From Procambarus clarkii (Eukaryota > Arthropoda > Malacostraca > Decapoda > Cambaridae), in NCBI RefSeq assembly GCF_040958095.1, contig NC_091215.1, forward strand, positions 32,114,534 through 32,178,533: 64,000 nucleotides of DNA, read 5' to 3'. Under the pieces are notes generated by a model. That model saw only the letters and a list, made by a program, of their open reading frames with translations. It made no database searches and had not been told where the DNA came from. Shown in pieces: positions 23,100-33,544 of this stretch (position 1 is its first letter; every line of letters begins with the position of its first letter). The position numbers and the translations under genes were made by a program.

Positions 23100-23440
23100 T
23101 TAAGACAAACACTTTAAAAGGTTTCCAGAATAGATTGGATAGGTAAAAGGGATGAGGAGGGTGGATTAGATAGGTAAGTGGGTGAGAGGGGGATAGTGAC
23201 CATCCCCTGAACACTGAGACCATCTACACTGTAAACCGTCTTCCTCAAACACTTTATAGAGAGAACTGGATAAGCACCTCCAAAGGATACCTGATCAACC
23301 AGGCTGTGATTCATACGTCAGGCTGCGAGCAGCCGCGTCTAACAGCCTGGTTGATCAGTCCAGCAACCAAGAGACCTGGTCGACGACCGGGCCGCGGGGA
23401 CGCTAAGCCCCGGAAGCACCTCAAGGTAAGGTAACACAAG
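23100..23440 (+). pseudogene. LINE-2 C-terminus and 3' end
   Basis: The frame ELDKHLQRIPDQPGCDSYVR, then LRAAASNSLVDQSSNQETWS and TTGPRGR-stop is a plausible LINE polyprotein end. Its last codons and 3' untranslated region (CCTGGTCGACGACCGGGCCG to AAGCACCTCAAGGTAA) are the same sequence as the SINE-C tail. CTGATCAACCAGGCTGT at 23291-23307 is perfectly inverted at 23342-23358. Upstream parts are frameshifted or missing. Confidence 0.75.
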
Positions 23441-23534
23441 ACAAACAAACGATCTAAAATTTTCATGTAGGTTTCTCATGATTCTGGCGACTCTCAACAT
23501 TTAATTAAGTGGAAGATAATATTCTGAGTGATTT

Positions 23535-23735
23535 TTTGTGATGATGGAGTATGGTATTTTGTGAGTTTGGAAAATGGTAGCATTTGACATTTCATACAAG
23601 GGAGGGCTGGGGGGATAGGGTTCGACCCCTATCCGTCTGTAACCATCTCTTAACAACCAATAGTCACCCTGCAAAGTTTGGATTGACTAGCTCCAGACGT
23701 CTGGTCTGATATCTCTAACAGACATTTGCAATAAG
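23535..23735 (+). repeat. Family E repeat copy
   Basis: ATGGAGTATGGTATTTTG, TTTGACATTTCATACAAGGG, GGTTCGACCCC and TAGTCACCCTGCAAAGTTTG occur in the same order as in the copy near 21.6 kb. It lacks the 19-bp G-rich units. Confidence 0.6.
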
Positions 23736-23739
23736 AACG

Positions 23740-24240
23740 TTCGAAACGTGGGGAGGGGATACGAGCAGAGCTCGTCCTTGCAAGCACGTTTAGGCCAGTA
23801 TACACCTAGTAGAGTACACACATACCCACCCATCTATGTTCCTAAAACAAGTTTATCATGTTGTGGTATGTGAAAATATTTTTTTAATGTGTCCTTATAC
23901 ATTAAAAAATAATACATTAGCCATAAGATTTTTAGACTTAAACATTTAAGAGTTTTTGATAACTAAGATTCACCACGTGGGCCACGAACAGTTACTTCTG
24001 AGCAGTTCTTCGAGAGGAAAACGTATAGGATGTTGTAGTGTTAAGAAACTCAGACTACAGTGGCTTATAACCTTTAACAGAGGAAGTGTAATGTTGCAGA
24101 ACTTGGAGGTGGTGTTTCAAAAGACACTCACACGGGTACATAGACAAGTATGTTTGCCTAATCCAGAAGTGACAACACTCGACACTTGTATAGAGTCTAG
24201 GAAACTATTATGAGTGGAGGAAGCAGCAGCTATAGTTAAC
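23740..24240. other. Unassigned DNA
   Basis: AT-rich with one short open frame (23956-24213, plus) that I do not recognise. Confidence 0.35.
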
Positions 24241-24296
24241 ACGAACACACACTGGAGCTTGGGTGCGTGCACTCAAGGTCCTCCAGTGTGAGCAGT

Positions 24297-24551
24297 CAAG
24301 TGGCCAGATTCACGAAAGCACTTACGCAAAAACTTACGAACCTGTACATCTTTTCTTAATCTTTGGCGGCTTTGTTTCCAATTATTAAAAAGTTAATGAG
24401 CTCCGAAGCACCAGGAGGCTGTTTATAACAATAACAACAGTTGAATGGTAAGTGTTCATGTTTGTAAACTGTTTAATAAATGTAACCAAAGCCGTCAAAG
24501 ATTGAGGAAATATGTACACGTTCGTAAGTGCTTTCGTGAATCTGGCCCAAG
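24297..24551. mobile_element. Foldback MITE inserted in a minisatellite
   Basis: The 247-bp element 24301-24547 begins TGGCCAGATTCACGAAAGCA and ends with the complement CGTGAATCTGGCC. Partial complementarity runs for roughly 120 bp inward (ATCTTTGGCGGCTTTG against CAAAGCCGTCAAAGAT). CAAG flanks both sides. Removing element plus one CAAG restores a normal 20-bp minisatellite unit. It encodes nothing, and its transposase superfamily is not certain. Confidence 0.85.
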
Positions 24552-25112
24552 GTCCATTGTGAGCACTCAAGGTCCAGTGTGAGCACTCAAGGTCCAGTGT
24601 GAGCACTCAAGGTCCAGTGTGAGCACTCAAGGTCCAGTGTGAACACTCAAGGTCCACCGTGAGCACTCAAGGTCCAGTGTGAGCACTCAAGGTCCAGTGT
24701 GAGCAGTCAAGGTCCAGTGTGAGCACTCAAGGTCCAGTGTGAGCAGTCAAGGTCCAGTGTGAGCACTCAAGGTCCAGTGTGAGCAGTCAAGGTCCAGTGT
24801 GAGCACTCAAGGTCCAGTGTGAGCACTCAAGGTCCAGTGTGAGCACTCAAGGTCCAGTGTGAGCAGTCAAGGTCCAGTGTGAGCACTCAAGGTCCAGTGT
24901 GAGCAGTCAAGGTCCAATGTGAGCACTCAAGGTCCAGTGTGAGCACTCAAGGTCCAGTGTGAGCACTCAAGGTCCAGTGTGAGCACTCAAGGTCCAATGT
25001 GAGCACTCAAGGTCCAGTGTGAGCACTCAAGGTCCAGTGTGAGCACTCAAGGTCCAGTGTGAGCACTCAAGGTCCAGTGTGAGCACTCAAGGTCCAGTGT
25101 GAGCACTCAAGG
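24552..25112. repeat. 20-bp minisatellite, about 28 units
   Basis: GAGCACTCAAGGTCCAGTGT repeats with a G/C switch (GAGCAGTCAAGG) in a subset of units. One diverged unit precedes the MITE at 24271-24300. Confidence 0.96.
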
Positions 25113-25140
25113 TTTAGAATAGCTTTGTAGTGGCTTCAAA

Positions 25141-25153
25141 CCCCCCCCCCCCC

Positions 25154-25230
<77 letters not shown>
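25141..25230. repeat. C-run plus CA microsatellite
   Basis: About 14 C with one A, then about 75 bp of CA, ending at a LINE coding remnant. Confidence 0.95.
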
Positions 25231-25232
<2 letters not shown>

Positions 25233-25412
25233 TCTATTTCGCAAATAGAGTGGTAGACGGTTGGAACAAGTTAAGTGAGAAGGTGGTGGAGGCCAAGACC
25301 GTCAGTAGTTTCAAAGCGTTATATGACAAAGAGTGCTGGGAAGACGGGACACCACGAGCGTAGCTCTCATCCTGTAACTACACTTAGGTAATTACACTTA
25401 GGTAATTACACC
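25231..25412 (+). pseudogene. L2/CR1-like LINE C-terminus
   Basis: The intact frame FANRVVDGWNKLSEKVVEAK then TVSSFKALYDKECWED ends at a stop near 25363. The 3' untranslated region follows, with TGTAACTACACTTAGGTAAT and a duplicated TTAGGTAATTACAC. It is truncated on its 5' side exactly at the CA array. Confidence 0.82.
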
Positions 25413-26003
25413 TCCCCCTCAGAGAAAACTGCCTCAGAGCTGACGAAGAGAAGGAATCCACAACATTTTGACTTCGACTCCCTTTATTAAGTATGTACAT
25501 ATATCTATGTCTGCCTTTGGAGACAAGCACGTTACTATTTGAATGTAATGCATTTAATGCTAGTATAGTAAAAAAAGTAACTAAATAATTTAAACCATCT
25601 ACTGCAGTGGTTTCAATAATTTTGAGTAATACCAAAATAGCTAAAGGTTCAGGTGGATCCCCAGTTACTGTCTCTTAATTCTTTTACAATGTGTTGACGG
25701 AGACCAGCCACTCGGCCTCGCTGTCCGGACGCTTGTCCCCCTCTCGCTCCCTCCATGGGGGTTGTATAGATATACAACACACGTATACTTCAACCTGTCC
25801 TCTCCCATATCATTCCGGATGTGAAAGCTGTCCTGAAATCTCATCGCAGCTCCCAAAATTGACGTGATGTCCCGTTTTCTGTCCATGGGTCCTAGGTTGG
25901 ACTGGGTTGGGTTGGGTTTAGTACATTAGTGACATTATAAATGCTCCAGAGAACGGGCTGGGTGACTTGTATTTGTTTTAGTCTGGCGGATAAGTGAGAA
26001 ACT
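25413..26003. other. Unassigned DNA, includes a family D fragment
   Basis: Near 25862-25905 the complement of GTCCCGTTTTCTGTCCATGG matches the family D repeat (37.5, 38.0 and 43.0 kb). Otherwise nothing is recognised. Confidence 0.4.
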
Positions 26004-26192
26004 AAAGCTTCACTATGCAGGCGATGAGTCACAATAACGTGGCTAAATTATGGTGACCAGACCACACACTAGAAGGTGAAGGGACGACGACGTTTCGGTC
26101 CGTCCTGGGCCATTCTCAAGTCGATTCCCTTCACCTTCGTCGTCGTCCCTTCACCTTCTAGTGTGTGGTCTGGTCAACAAAAAGCTTCACTA
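26004..26192 (+). mobile_element. P element copy 1, palindromic retroposon
   Basis: AAAGCTTCACTA flanks the element at 26004-26015 and 26181-26192. Inside, GATGAGTCACAATAACGTGG leads to a 38-bp arm (26054-26091) whose exact complement is at 26138-26175. Between the arms are TTTCGGTCCGTCCTGGGCC and CATTCTCAAGTCG, whose mirror half is deleted here. No reading frame is present. A 12-bp target duplication is typical of LINE-driven insertion. Confidence 0.88.
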
Positions 26193-27190
26193 GTAAGTTT
26201 GCCTTTGACTGGAACTTTGCAAACAAGCGTCGAGTGGCTGTTCCTCAAGCAGGCAGTTACCCCACCAACAGTAAGCATCCTCCTCTCTTCACCCGGGATA
26301 TATGAACCTCAGTATCACTTGGCTCCAAAGTTTACCTTGGAGGTAGGCTGGTTAAACTTGCTCGGGCGTCACTAAGCCTTTTCTCTATGTTGTAAGTCAA
26401 ATTTTATATATTTTCAATTCAGCACAGTTAATTATTATTTGCCAATGCTGGTTTACAGAGACTTCAAATCTCAGTTACTTTTGGGCATATTGATAAATGC
26501 AAATCATCTATTTCAATCCCTACACCAAATCACCCACGGTAATATATTTAGCTGTCTATCTGTCTACCAGTATGACAAGTCCGTCAACTTGTGTCCGTCC
26601 ATCCCTCTGTCCGTCTGGAACACATATTGCTTCCATCTCTTCCCCCCTTTCATTCCTCAGCCCATTATGCCTCTCCTTATATTTGGCTGCTGCTCTGCTG
26701 GGCAGGGATGCGAGGGAGCCCTAATGGCACGCTCCACAGGCTGCCATTAACGTGAGTCTCTTGGATGACGACTGGCCGTAAAAATCACCACGACCCCCCC
26801 TAACGACCCTCCTCTCAGGCCCGTGTCGTCATAAAACCCACCGTCTGGCCCAGGAACGTGCGCCCCCCCCCCCTCCCCACGAGAGGACGCTCATGGGACC
26901 CTCAACCATTAGTATTAAGTGAATAGTGTTATATTAATAGTAATTCAATATTTAAAATAAATTACCGGGCGCACACGTAGAATATGAATTTAAAAGTTTT
27001 GGTTCGTTCTGGACGTCATTTTCCTTTCATATCTTTAAGTCGAGTTATATATGTTTAACCCGGTTGTGGTCACTTGTGTTTTGCAGCTGTAAGGTAGTGG
27101 AGAGGTATGATCTCGTTCGCATTATGGCAAGAAATATCATCCCCTGGTCAACGTTTCTGACAATACAATTCTTGCTTGTCTTTCCATCCT

Positions 27191-27192
<2 letters not shown>
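26193..27192. other. Unassigned DNA
   Basis: About 1 kb without a recognised repeat, gene or RNA. It is one of the least repetitive stretches in the window. Confidence 0.4.
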
Positions 27193-27277
<85 letters not shown>

Positions 27278-28024
27278 CCTAGAAGGGGTACCACCTCTGG
27301 TGCAAATGTAGGGACCCATAGCCTCGGAGAAGAAAATAAAGAGTACTCAGAGAAGACCTTGTGGATCCTCACTGAACACTTTGATATTTTCTTCTCCTAC
27401 CACCCCTATTCTTTTGTTAAGTGTGTATATTTATCTAACTTTATTTGAAAATGTCATTACACAAAAAAAGTTACAATATTGATTACATACAGGGTACAAG
27501 GCTGCTTGTCACAAGTTGAATAGCTCCTCCAGCTCCTCAGATGGCGGGCAGGAACCATGGATGCAGTGAGCATTTCCTCTCTGGATTGCCACACTAAGGC
27601 GCTGAAAAAGAAAACTGGCAGCTCTGGGGTCTCTTGTTGTTTCGATTAGCTTAGACCCCAACTCCTTTAAAAAGCTAGCAGCACTTTTACCCCAGGCACC
27701 AAGTGTCTCTGATGCAATGGGGACAAAATTGTAGTGGTGCTCAAGGTCTCTGTATTTACGTGACTTGGCCGCTTCCCGGTGATTGGCAGCTCCTCCTGCT
27801 TATGTAGCACTGAAGTCAACATAGGTACTGGCCAAAGTTGAAACGCAAGTGTAGTCCCACACCAACTGTCTACCATTCTTCCAGGGGTTCACCGTAATTC
27901 CGTCTGGGCGACCGACAGGCTCATCAGAGTTGCGGGACATTAGGTAACGGGGCTCTCTCTCTGCTGGACAACCGGCTGTGGTAAGGCTCCTCTTAATAAT
28001 GTCATTAACCTCGCCGTGTCTTGC

Positions 28025-28086
<62 letters not shown>
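27193..28086 (-). pseudogene. LINE-R copy between two TA arrays
   Basis: TA arrays occupy 27193-27276 and 28027-28086. Between them, the minus strand reads RPDGITVNPWKNGRQLVWDY, then YNFVPIASETLGAWGKSAAS, then FLKELGSKLIETTRDPRAAS and FLFQRLSVAIQRGNAHC, ending EELEELFNL-stop. An AATAAA (complement near 27429) and about 160 bp of 3' sequence follow. RPDG....LVWD.TC..AA..K..KY resembles restriction-like endonuclease domains at the C-terminus of site-specific LINEs. That comparison is inference. One in-frame stop interrupts it. Confidence 0.78.
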
Positions 28087-28094
<8 letters not shown>

Positions 28095-28139
28095 ATTCTC
28101 TCCTTTTTCTCATTCTCTGTTCCACCCTACCATCTGCAC

Positions 28140-28325
28140 TTGGTCTGGACGGTAGAGCGACGGTCTCGCTTCATGCAGGTCGGCGTTCAATCCGCGACCG
28201 TCCAAGTGGTTGGGCACTATTCCTTCCCTTTGTCCCATCCCAAATGCTTATACTGACCCCTCCCATGTGCTATATAGTCGTAATGGCTTGCCGCTTTCTC
28301 CTGGTAGTTCCCTCCCTCTAGAATA
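28140..28325 (+). mobile_element. SINE-B, near full length
   Basis: GGTAGAGCGACGGTCTCGCT (A-box side), GGCGTTCAATCCGCGACC (B-box side), CCAAGTGGTTGGGC, then GTGCTATATAGTCGTAATGG and a pyrimidine-rich end. Confidence 0.85.
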
Positions 28326-28384
28326 TATACGCGCAATTTGTTTTAATTATCTTATATACTTACCGCGGAGATTCTTCGTCTGGG

Positions 28385-28450
28385 GTGTGTACTCACCTAT
28401 TTGTGCTTGCGGGGGTTGAGCTTTGGCTCTTTGGTCCCGCCTCTCAACGG
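28385..28450 (-). mobile_element. SINE-A/LINE-1 tail fragment
   Basis: The complement of GTACTCACCTATTTGTGCTT through GGTCCCGCCTCTCAAC is the shared tail only. Confidence 0.8.
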
Positions 28451-28549
28451 ATCTGTGTGTGTGGGGCCTGATGCGCTCCCTGGCGCTGATATGTGCCACG
28501 GAGTGCCTACCACCTCCTGCGCCTCCTTCTGTTAGTGACTGCTTGTTTA

Positions 28550-28690
28550 CAACAATCCCGACCGTCCAAGTGGTTGGGCACCATTCCTTTCCCCCGTCCC
28601 ATCCCAAATTCTTATCCTAACTCCTTCCCAGTGCTATATAGTCGTAATGGCTTGGCGCTTTCCCTTGATAATTCCTTCCTTCCTTGTCTG
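28550..28690 (+). mobile_element. SINE-B, head-truncated
   Basis: Starts inside the tRNA-like head at AATCCCGACCGTCC and keeps the full body (GTGCTATATAGTCGTAATGG and TTGATAATTCCTTCCTTCC). Confidence 0.82.
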
Positions 28691-28776
28691 CAACAAGTAT
28701 ATTACTTACAACTGTGCCGATGTTTTGTTTAGTTCCTTTTTTTTTGTTTACACAGGTACAGAGGTAGACTACTTTT

Positions 28777-28807
28777 GACGCCTGTCAGCAGCCAGCTGAC
28801 AGGCGTC
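28777..28807. repeat. 13-bp perfect hairpin
   Basis: GACGCCTGTCAGC and GCTGACAGGCGTC with a 5-nt loop. Confidence 0.9.
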
Positions 28808-29464
28808 AGCTTAGCTTGCCGTGTCGTGGTAAGTCTTGATAAGCCTTACTCTACTAGTTTTCTCGATAAAACGACTCGACAATCGGTTAGGTAAGGTATT
28901 TATGAGGAGAAAGCGGTAAGCCAGTACCGGTCAAAAACCAGATCACTCATTTCTGCTGGGTGAAGTGGTGTGAATAGTTATGGATTAGCGCCCAGTCAAT
29001 CCTCCCTGATCAGGACTCGAATGCAGATATAATCGCTCAAATCTATTTAAAATTAACGGTTATTTTAACTTTGTTATTGGCAAACATTTAATGTGTCAGG
29101 AATCATGTAATTTTTTCTCTAATATATTATTCTTGTGACTAAAAAGATGGATTCTCAATCAGCATTCTTTAAGCTTTTTTTCGAGTTTCGCGCCAGAGGA
29201 CAGGTGCCACACAGCAGCTTAGGATTGATCGAGACATCAGAGCTAGCAGCGTCAACCAATCAGAGCAAGGTTATGGTCAGTATCTTTTTAATGGCGGAAA
29301 GCAAGCCCGTGAGAGCTCACTCTGTGCTCTGAGGACGTACATGAGAGTCGGCCATGTAGGCACTCCACTCTACATCACCACTCAGTCATCATTCAAAGGA
29401 TCCGAATTTGTAAAAATCAGCACCGCGGCAGGCGACGAGGGCTGAGCAGGTCCGCCTCGGCCTG
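28808..29464. other. Unassigned DNA, possible SINE remnant
   Basis: At 28940-29045, TTTCTGCTGGGTGAAG and GCGCCCAGTCAATCCTCCC followed by GGACTCGAATGCAG resemble a degraded minus-strand SINE-D. The rest is unassigned. Confidence 0.35.
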
Positions 29465-30180
29465 ATTCAATAGTCAGCGGTGGAAGGTAGCGGAACATGA
29501 TGGATGTATGTGTACTCTATGGTGCTTAATTTAGCAGCAAGCTGAGTATGAGGGTTGTTTGTGATTAGTTTCTTGGTGGGGTATGCAGGGGTCAGGATGT
29601 CAAAAGGTACTATCTGCCAGGGTGGAAGGAAGTGCTGTACTCCTTCATCTGTATATACATCGTGCAGTCCCATCATTTTAATATGAGTGGTTGTTCTTTG
29701 AATCCATTTAGACTCGCTGGTTCCATTTCGTATGTGTTCTAACAGTTCAACTGACACAATGTTGTTTTTGTTATCACGCAGAAGCTTTAGGAGCATCATA
29801 AGATTAATTTCAAATATTCTATCTCGAATGCTAAGTATATTTAATACTTTCCGCATGTTGAGAACTTTGGTAGTTATAGGACAGCCCAGTATAATTCTGA
29901 GTGCATGAATTATACTGGGCGAGCTGAGCTGAGGAAAAATGAAAAATGCTTCATTTTGCATTTTTCCAGTCTATCAATATTTTTGCCATTTTGCAGGACT
30001 CAAGCTGGTGCATGATAGTCTATCAGAGACCTTATTTATGCTAAGTACATCATTTTTGCTATTCTAATATTAACACCGTACTCAGGGCTGTACCCCACAA
30101 CAGTTCTGAGAGCCTTAAGTCTGTCTCTACATTATTGATGTAACCTGAACTGACTGCAGTTGAGGTACAAAGGACATAGT
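29465..30180 (-). pseudogene. LINE-I, inverted 5' portion
   Basis: On the minus strand the residues run RLKALRTVVGYSPEYGVNIR, then a broken SYIRSLIDY.AP segment, then IIHALRIILGCPITTKVLNM, and end LPSTADY. This is the region between RT and RNase H in I/LOA-type LINEs. The RNase H half follows immediately to the right but on the plus strand, so the element is inverted internally. Confidence 0.82.
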
Positions 30181-30270
30181 CTATTGATACCAATATACTA
30201 TGTCCTTTCCCTTTATAAAGGTAATAGATACCTTTCAAATACCAAGGTATTTGAAAGAAGAGACATAGTC
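30176..30270. repeat. Two perfect 12-bp hairpins at the LINE-I inversion junction
   Basis: AAAGGACATAGT pairs with ACTATGTCCTTT, and CTTTCAAATACC pairs with GGTATTTGAAAG. ACATAGTCTATTG occurs twice. They lie between the inverted and forward halves of LINE-I. Confidence 0.85.
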
Positions 30271-30299
30271 TATTGGTATGTTATCTGTCTTAAGTTTTC

Positions 30300-31597
30300 G
30301 TGGTTCATTCACAATATACAAGCTGAAAACAACATAACACAGACCATATACACTGCCGGATCACTCAATACACTTACAGGGAGGCGGGAAGTGCAGTTAT
30401 TGCTCATTAGCCCGATGGCAGCACAATTCAAAGGAATATACAAATTAGTAACTGGGCATCCACAATGCAAGCTGAGTTGGTAGCAATACTGGTAGCACTA
30501 GAAATTATTGACAACACTGAAGTAAACAGCTTAATTATTTCAGACTCTCTTTCCTCACTACGAGCAATAAACAGTTTCCAATGAAGTAATAACGTGCTTG
30601 TCTTGGAAGCTAGACGAAGATACATAACCATACTTAGCAAGAGGGTTTTTATAAAAATGTTGTGGATTCCTTCTCACACTGGCCTGCAGGAACATGACAA
30701 AGTTGACGCCCTTGCTAAGGCTGCAGTAAATAAAGACAGTATTGAACGGAATCTTGAGTTATCAAATAGGTCCCTTAAAAGTGTCATTAGACGAGAACTC
30801 CTGGATGGATTTGAAGAAAGTAGAACAGTGCAAACTGGAACTAGTAGGTCCATTGTTTATCACAATGAAATGTGTGAAGTAAAACAACAAGGGGCAATGC
30901 ATGGGACAAGTAACAAAGTCAGTAGACTAACAGATGTTGTCACAGCTCGAATAAGACTTGATTACAAGTATCTCTGGCAGTTCGGTTTGTATAGGGATCT
31001 AGATTAAGTAAAGTGTAAACTGTGTGGACATAGACAGGGACACACACTCGAACACTATATCTTGGATTGTTATAAAATTGAGCCATTTAGAGATGGCTCA
31101 ATTTATCTATCTTAAGTTTTCTCACGCTGTGTCATATGGCAACCTATCTTATTACCAAGGATAAAATACCTGAAATCCTAGCATTGTATCCATATTTCGC
31201 TCCCAGTAGATAAATGACATATGAGAATAAGAAACAAAGCATTGTGAAGACTAATAATAAACAGCAGCTCCCCTATGACTGTAATATCCCCATTGATCAG
31301 ACAATTATGTATTAGCGATAAGACCTACCATTAATGTATAATGACTACTGTAAATATATTTTCGTAAATATATTTTCTGTAAATATATTTTCAACCCTCT
31401 TGAAATAGAACATTCTCTGTAACTAGCTGACATGTAACTATAAGGTGTGAAGGATAGATGAAAAATGTTTATGTAATTATCGATGATGAGGTCTGATAAA
31501 GACCTTTTGTGCCCTCTGTAATGTTTTTGCGCTACCGCTCACAGGATGAGTATGGGGTGCACAATAAACTAGCAGCCCCCGGCGGCAACAATCAATC
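30300..31597 (+). pseudogene. LINE-I, RNase H, zinc knuckle and 3' end
   Basis: RNase H signatures follow in order: IYTAGSLNT (canonical TDGS, so the first aspartate is lost), QAELVAI, IISDSLSSLRAI and WIPSHTGLQEHDKVDALAKA. Next come ARIRLDYKYLWQ and CKLCGHRQGHTLEHYILDC. The frame is broken by shifts near 30400-30590 and by stops. The 3' untranslated part (31243-31597) matches 13908-14235 and ends in CAAT repeats. Confidence 0.88.
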
Positions 31598-31602
31598 AAT
31601 GC

Positions 31603-31647
31603 ATGTGTACTCGCCTAATTGTGCTTGCGGGGATTGAGCTTTGGCTC

Positions 31648-31689
<42 letters not shown>

Positions 31690-31795
31690 CACCTATTTGT
31701 ACTTACCTATTTGTGCTTGCGGGGGATGAGCTTTGGCTCTTTGGTCCCGCCTCTCAACTGTCAATCAACTGGTGTACAGATTCCTGAGCCTTCTG
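31603..31795 (-). mobile_element. Two LINE-1/SINE-A tail fragments split by GT repeat
   Basis: The complement of TTGTGCTTGCGGGGATTGAG occurs at about 31620. A second tail at 31685-31795 extends to GTTGATTGAC and ...GGCTCAGGAATCTGTACACC, which marks it as LINE-1. GT dinucleotides fill 31650-31686. Confidence 0.75.
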
Positions 31796-31799
31796 TGTG

Positions 31800-32091
31800 T
31801 GTGTGTGTGTGTGAGTGTGTGTTTGTTTCTCTGTCAGGTGTGCTTTTCAGATGTGTTAGATAGACGGGTGTGGTCTTACCTCTCCTGGCACGGGTCAAAG
31901 GTCAGGCCGTGTCAGCCGTGAGTCCCCAGGCGACCGTTCATATTCACTGTTGAACTCTGACCCTCGCGCGCTTAAAGTCATCTCCCACTCCCTCGTGCAA
32001 CTACCTTACCCAATCAACAAATGCAACAATCCATTAATCTGAACGACTATCTACATCTTATTCTATCTATCTACCATTTGAACTACATCAC

Positions 32092-32093
<2 letters not shown>
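31800..32093. other. Unassigned DNA
   Basis: A short GT run at its left edge. Nothing else is recognised. Confidence 0.4.
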
Positions 32094-32183
<90 letters not shown>

Positions 32184-32519
32184 TTTGTGAGGGTACCACC
32201 TCTGGTGCCAATGTGGGGACCCATAGCCTCGGAGAAGAAAATAAAAAGTATTCAGAGGAGACCTTGTGGTCTCTCACTGAACACCAATATTATCTTCTCC
32301 TACCACCCCCATTCTTTTGTATGTACACATATATATTTACTTTATTTGAACTTTGTTACAAAAAAGGAGTTACATATGGGTTACAAAGATGGTTGTCATA
32401 GGTTGTCGAGTTCCTCCAGCTCCTCAGATGGCGGGCAGGAACCCTGGATGCAGTGCGCATTTCCCCTCTGTATCGCCACACTGAGGCGCTGGAAAAGAAA
32501 GCTTGAAAGAAAATATATA

Positions 32520-32586
<67 letters not shown>
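32094..32586 (-). pseudogene. LINE-R copy 2 between two TA arrays
   Basis: TA arrays fill 32094-32178 and 32522-32586. The enclosed 343 bp matches 27285-27610 (GGGTACCACCTCTGGTGC, CATAGCCTCGGAGAAGAAAA, AGCTCCTCAGATGGCGGGCA). On the minus strand it covers only the last coding residues plus 3' region, so it is more truncated than copy 1. Confidence 0.8.
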
Positions 32587-32588
<2 letters not shown>

Positions 32589-32862
32589 TAATACATCTAC
32601 TTATGTGTGTAATTACTCACCATTCCAGACAAAGACACAAGGACATTGGTAGTCATACTTTTAACACACAAAATCCAGCTGTAATTTTATGAAACCTAAA
32701 ATTCTAAAATATTAACAAAGGGGGGGGGGGGGGGGAGAGTGGTTTGAAAAAGCCGCCGGCTTCCTGTCAACGTCGAAGCCACTAGAGCGATGATGCCTTC
32801 CAGGTAAATTCGGGAGAATATAAATAATTTATATTGAAATTCTCTTGCCGCTACTTGTAAAT

Positions 32863-33012
32863 TCGTGCAGGTCGGCGTTCAATCCTGGACAGTCCAAGTG
32901 CTTGGGCACCTTTCCTTTCCCCCCGTCCCATCCCAAATAATTATCCTGGCCCCTTCCCAGTGCTATATAGTCGTGATGGCTAGGCGCTTTCCCCAGATAA
33001 CTACCTTCCTTG
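32863..33012 (+). mobile_element. SINE-B, partial head
   Basis: GGTCGGCGTTCAATCCTGG, CCCATCCCAAATAATTATCC, GTGCTATATAGTCGTGATGG, and a CTTTCCCCAGATAACTACC end. Confidence 0.82.
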
Positions 33013-33298
33013 CTCCGCGAAATGACTGAGGATTATGGTTTAAAAACGTAAGTTCCAGATTACGATATACACAAACCATTACATTCTTCCAGGTTAACGT
33101 TAGGCCGCTGTCTGGATCCAAGTCCCAGGCTTCAGTAGCCAAGGCCGTAACACCTATGAAAGGAACTGCACGAATTTCTGTGTGTAAATGAATTTCAGGA
33201 ATGATGTGATGTCCACTCTACTCATAGGCCATTAGAGGGGACCACTCGGGTCCGGCTGAAGAAGGGAGTGAGGCTGGAAGGTAGTGGGAAGAGGATGG
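33013..33298. other. Unassigned DNA
   Basis: No feature recognised. Confidence 0.4.
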
Positions 33299-33542
33299 AG
33301 GTTATCTTGAGACAATTTCGGGGCTTTTTAGTGTCCCCGCGGCCCGGTCCTCGACCAGGCCTCCACCCCCAGGAAGCAGCCCGTGACTGCTGACTAACAC
33401 CCAGGTACCTATTTTACTGCTAGATAACAGGGGCATAGGGTGAAAGAAACTCTGCCCATTGTTTCTCGCCGGCGCCTGGGATCGAACCCAGGAACACAGG
33501 ATCACAAGTCCAGCGTGCTGTCCGCTCGGCCGACCGGCTCCC
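33299..33542 (-). mobile_element. SINE-C, full length
   Basis: The minus strand has the tRNA-like head GGTCGGCCGAGCGGACAGC, an anticodon-loop-like CTTGTGA, B-box GGTTCGATCCC, the central domain (AGAAACAATGGGCAGAGTTT to GGGCTGCTTCCTGGG) and the C tail to ATAACC. About 244 bp. Almost the same as the copy nested at 61586-61836. Confidence 0.9.
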
Positions 33543-33544
33543 TG

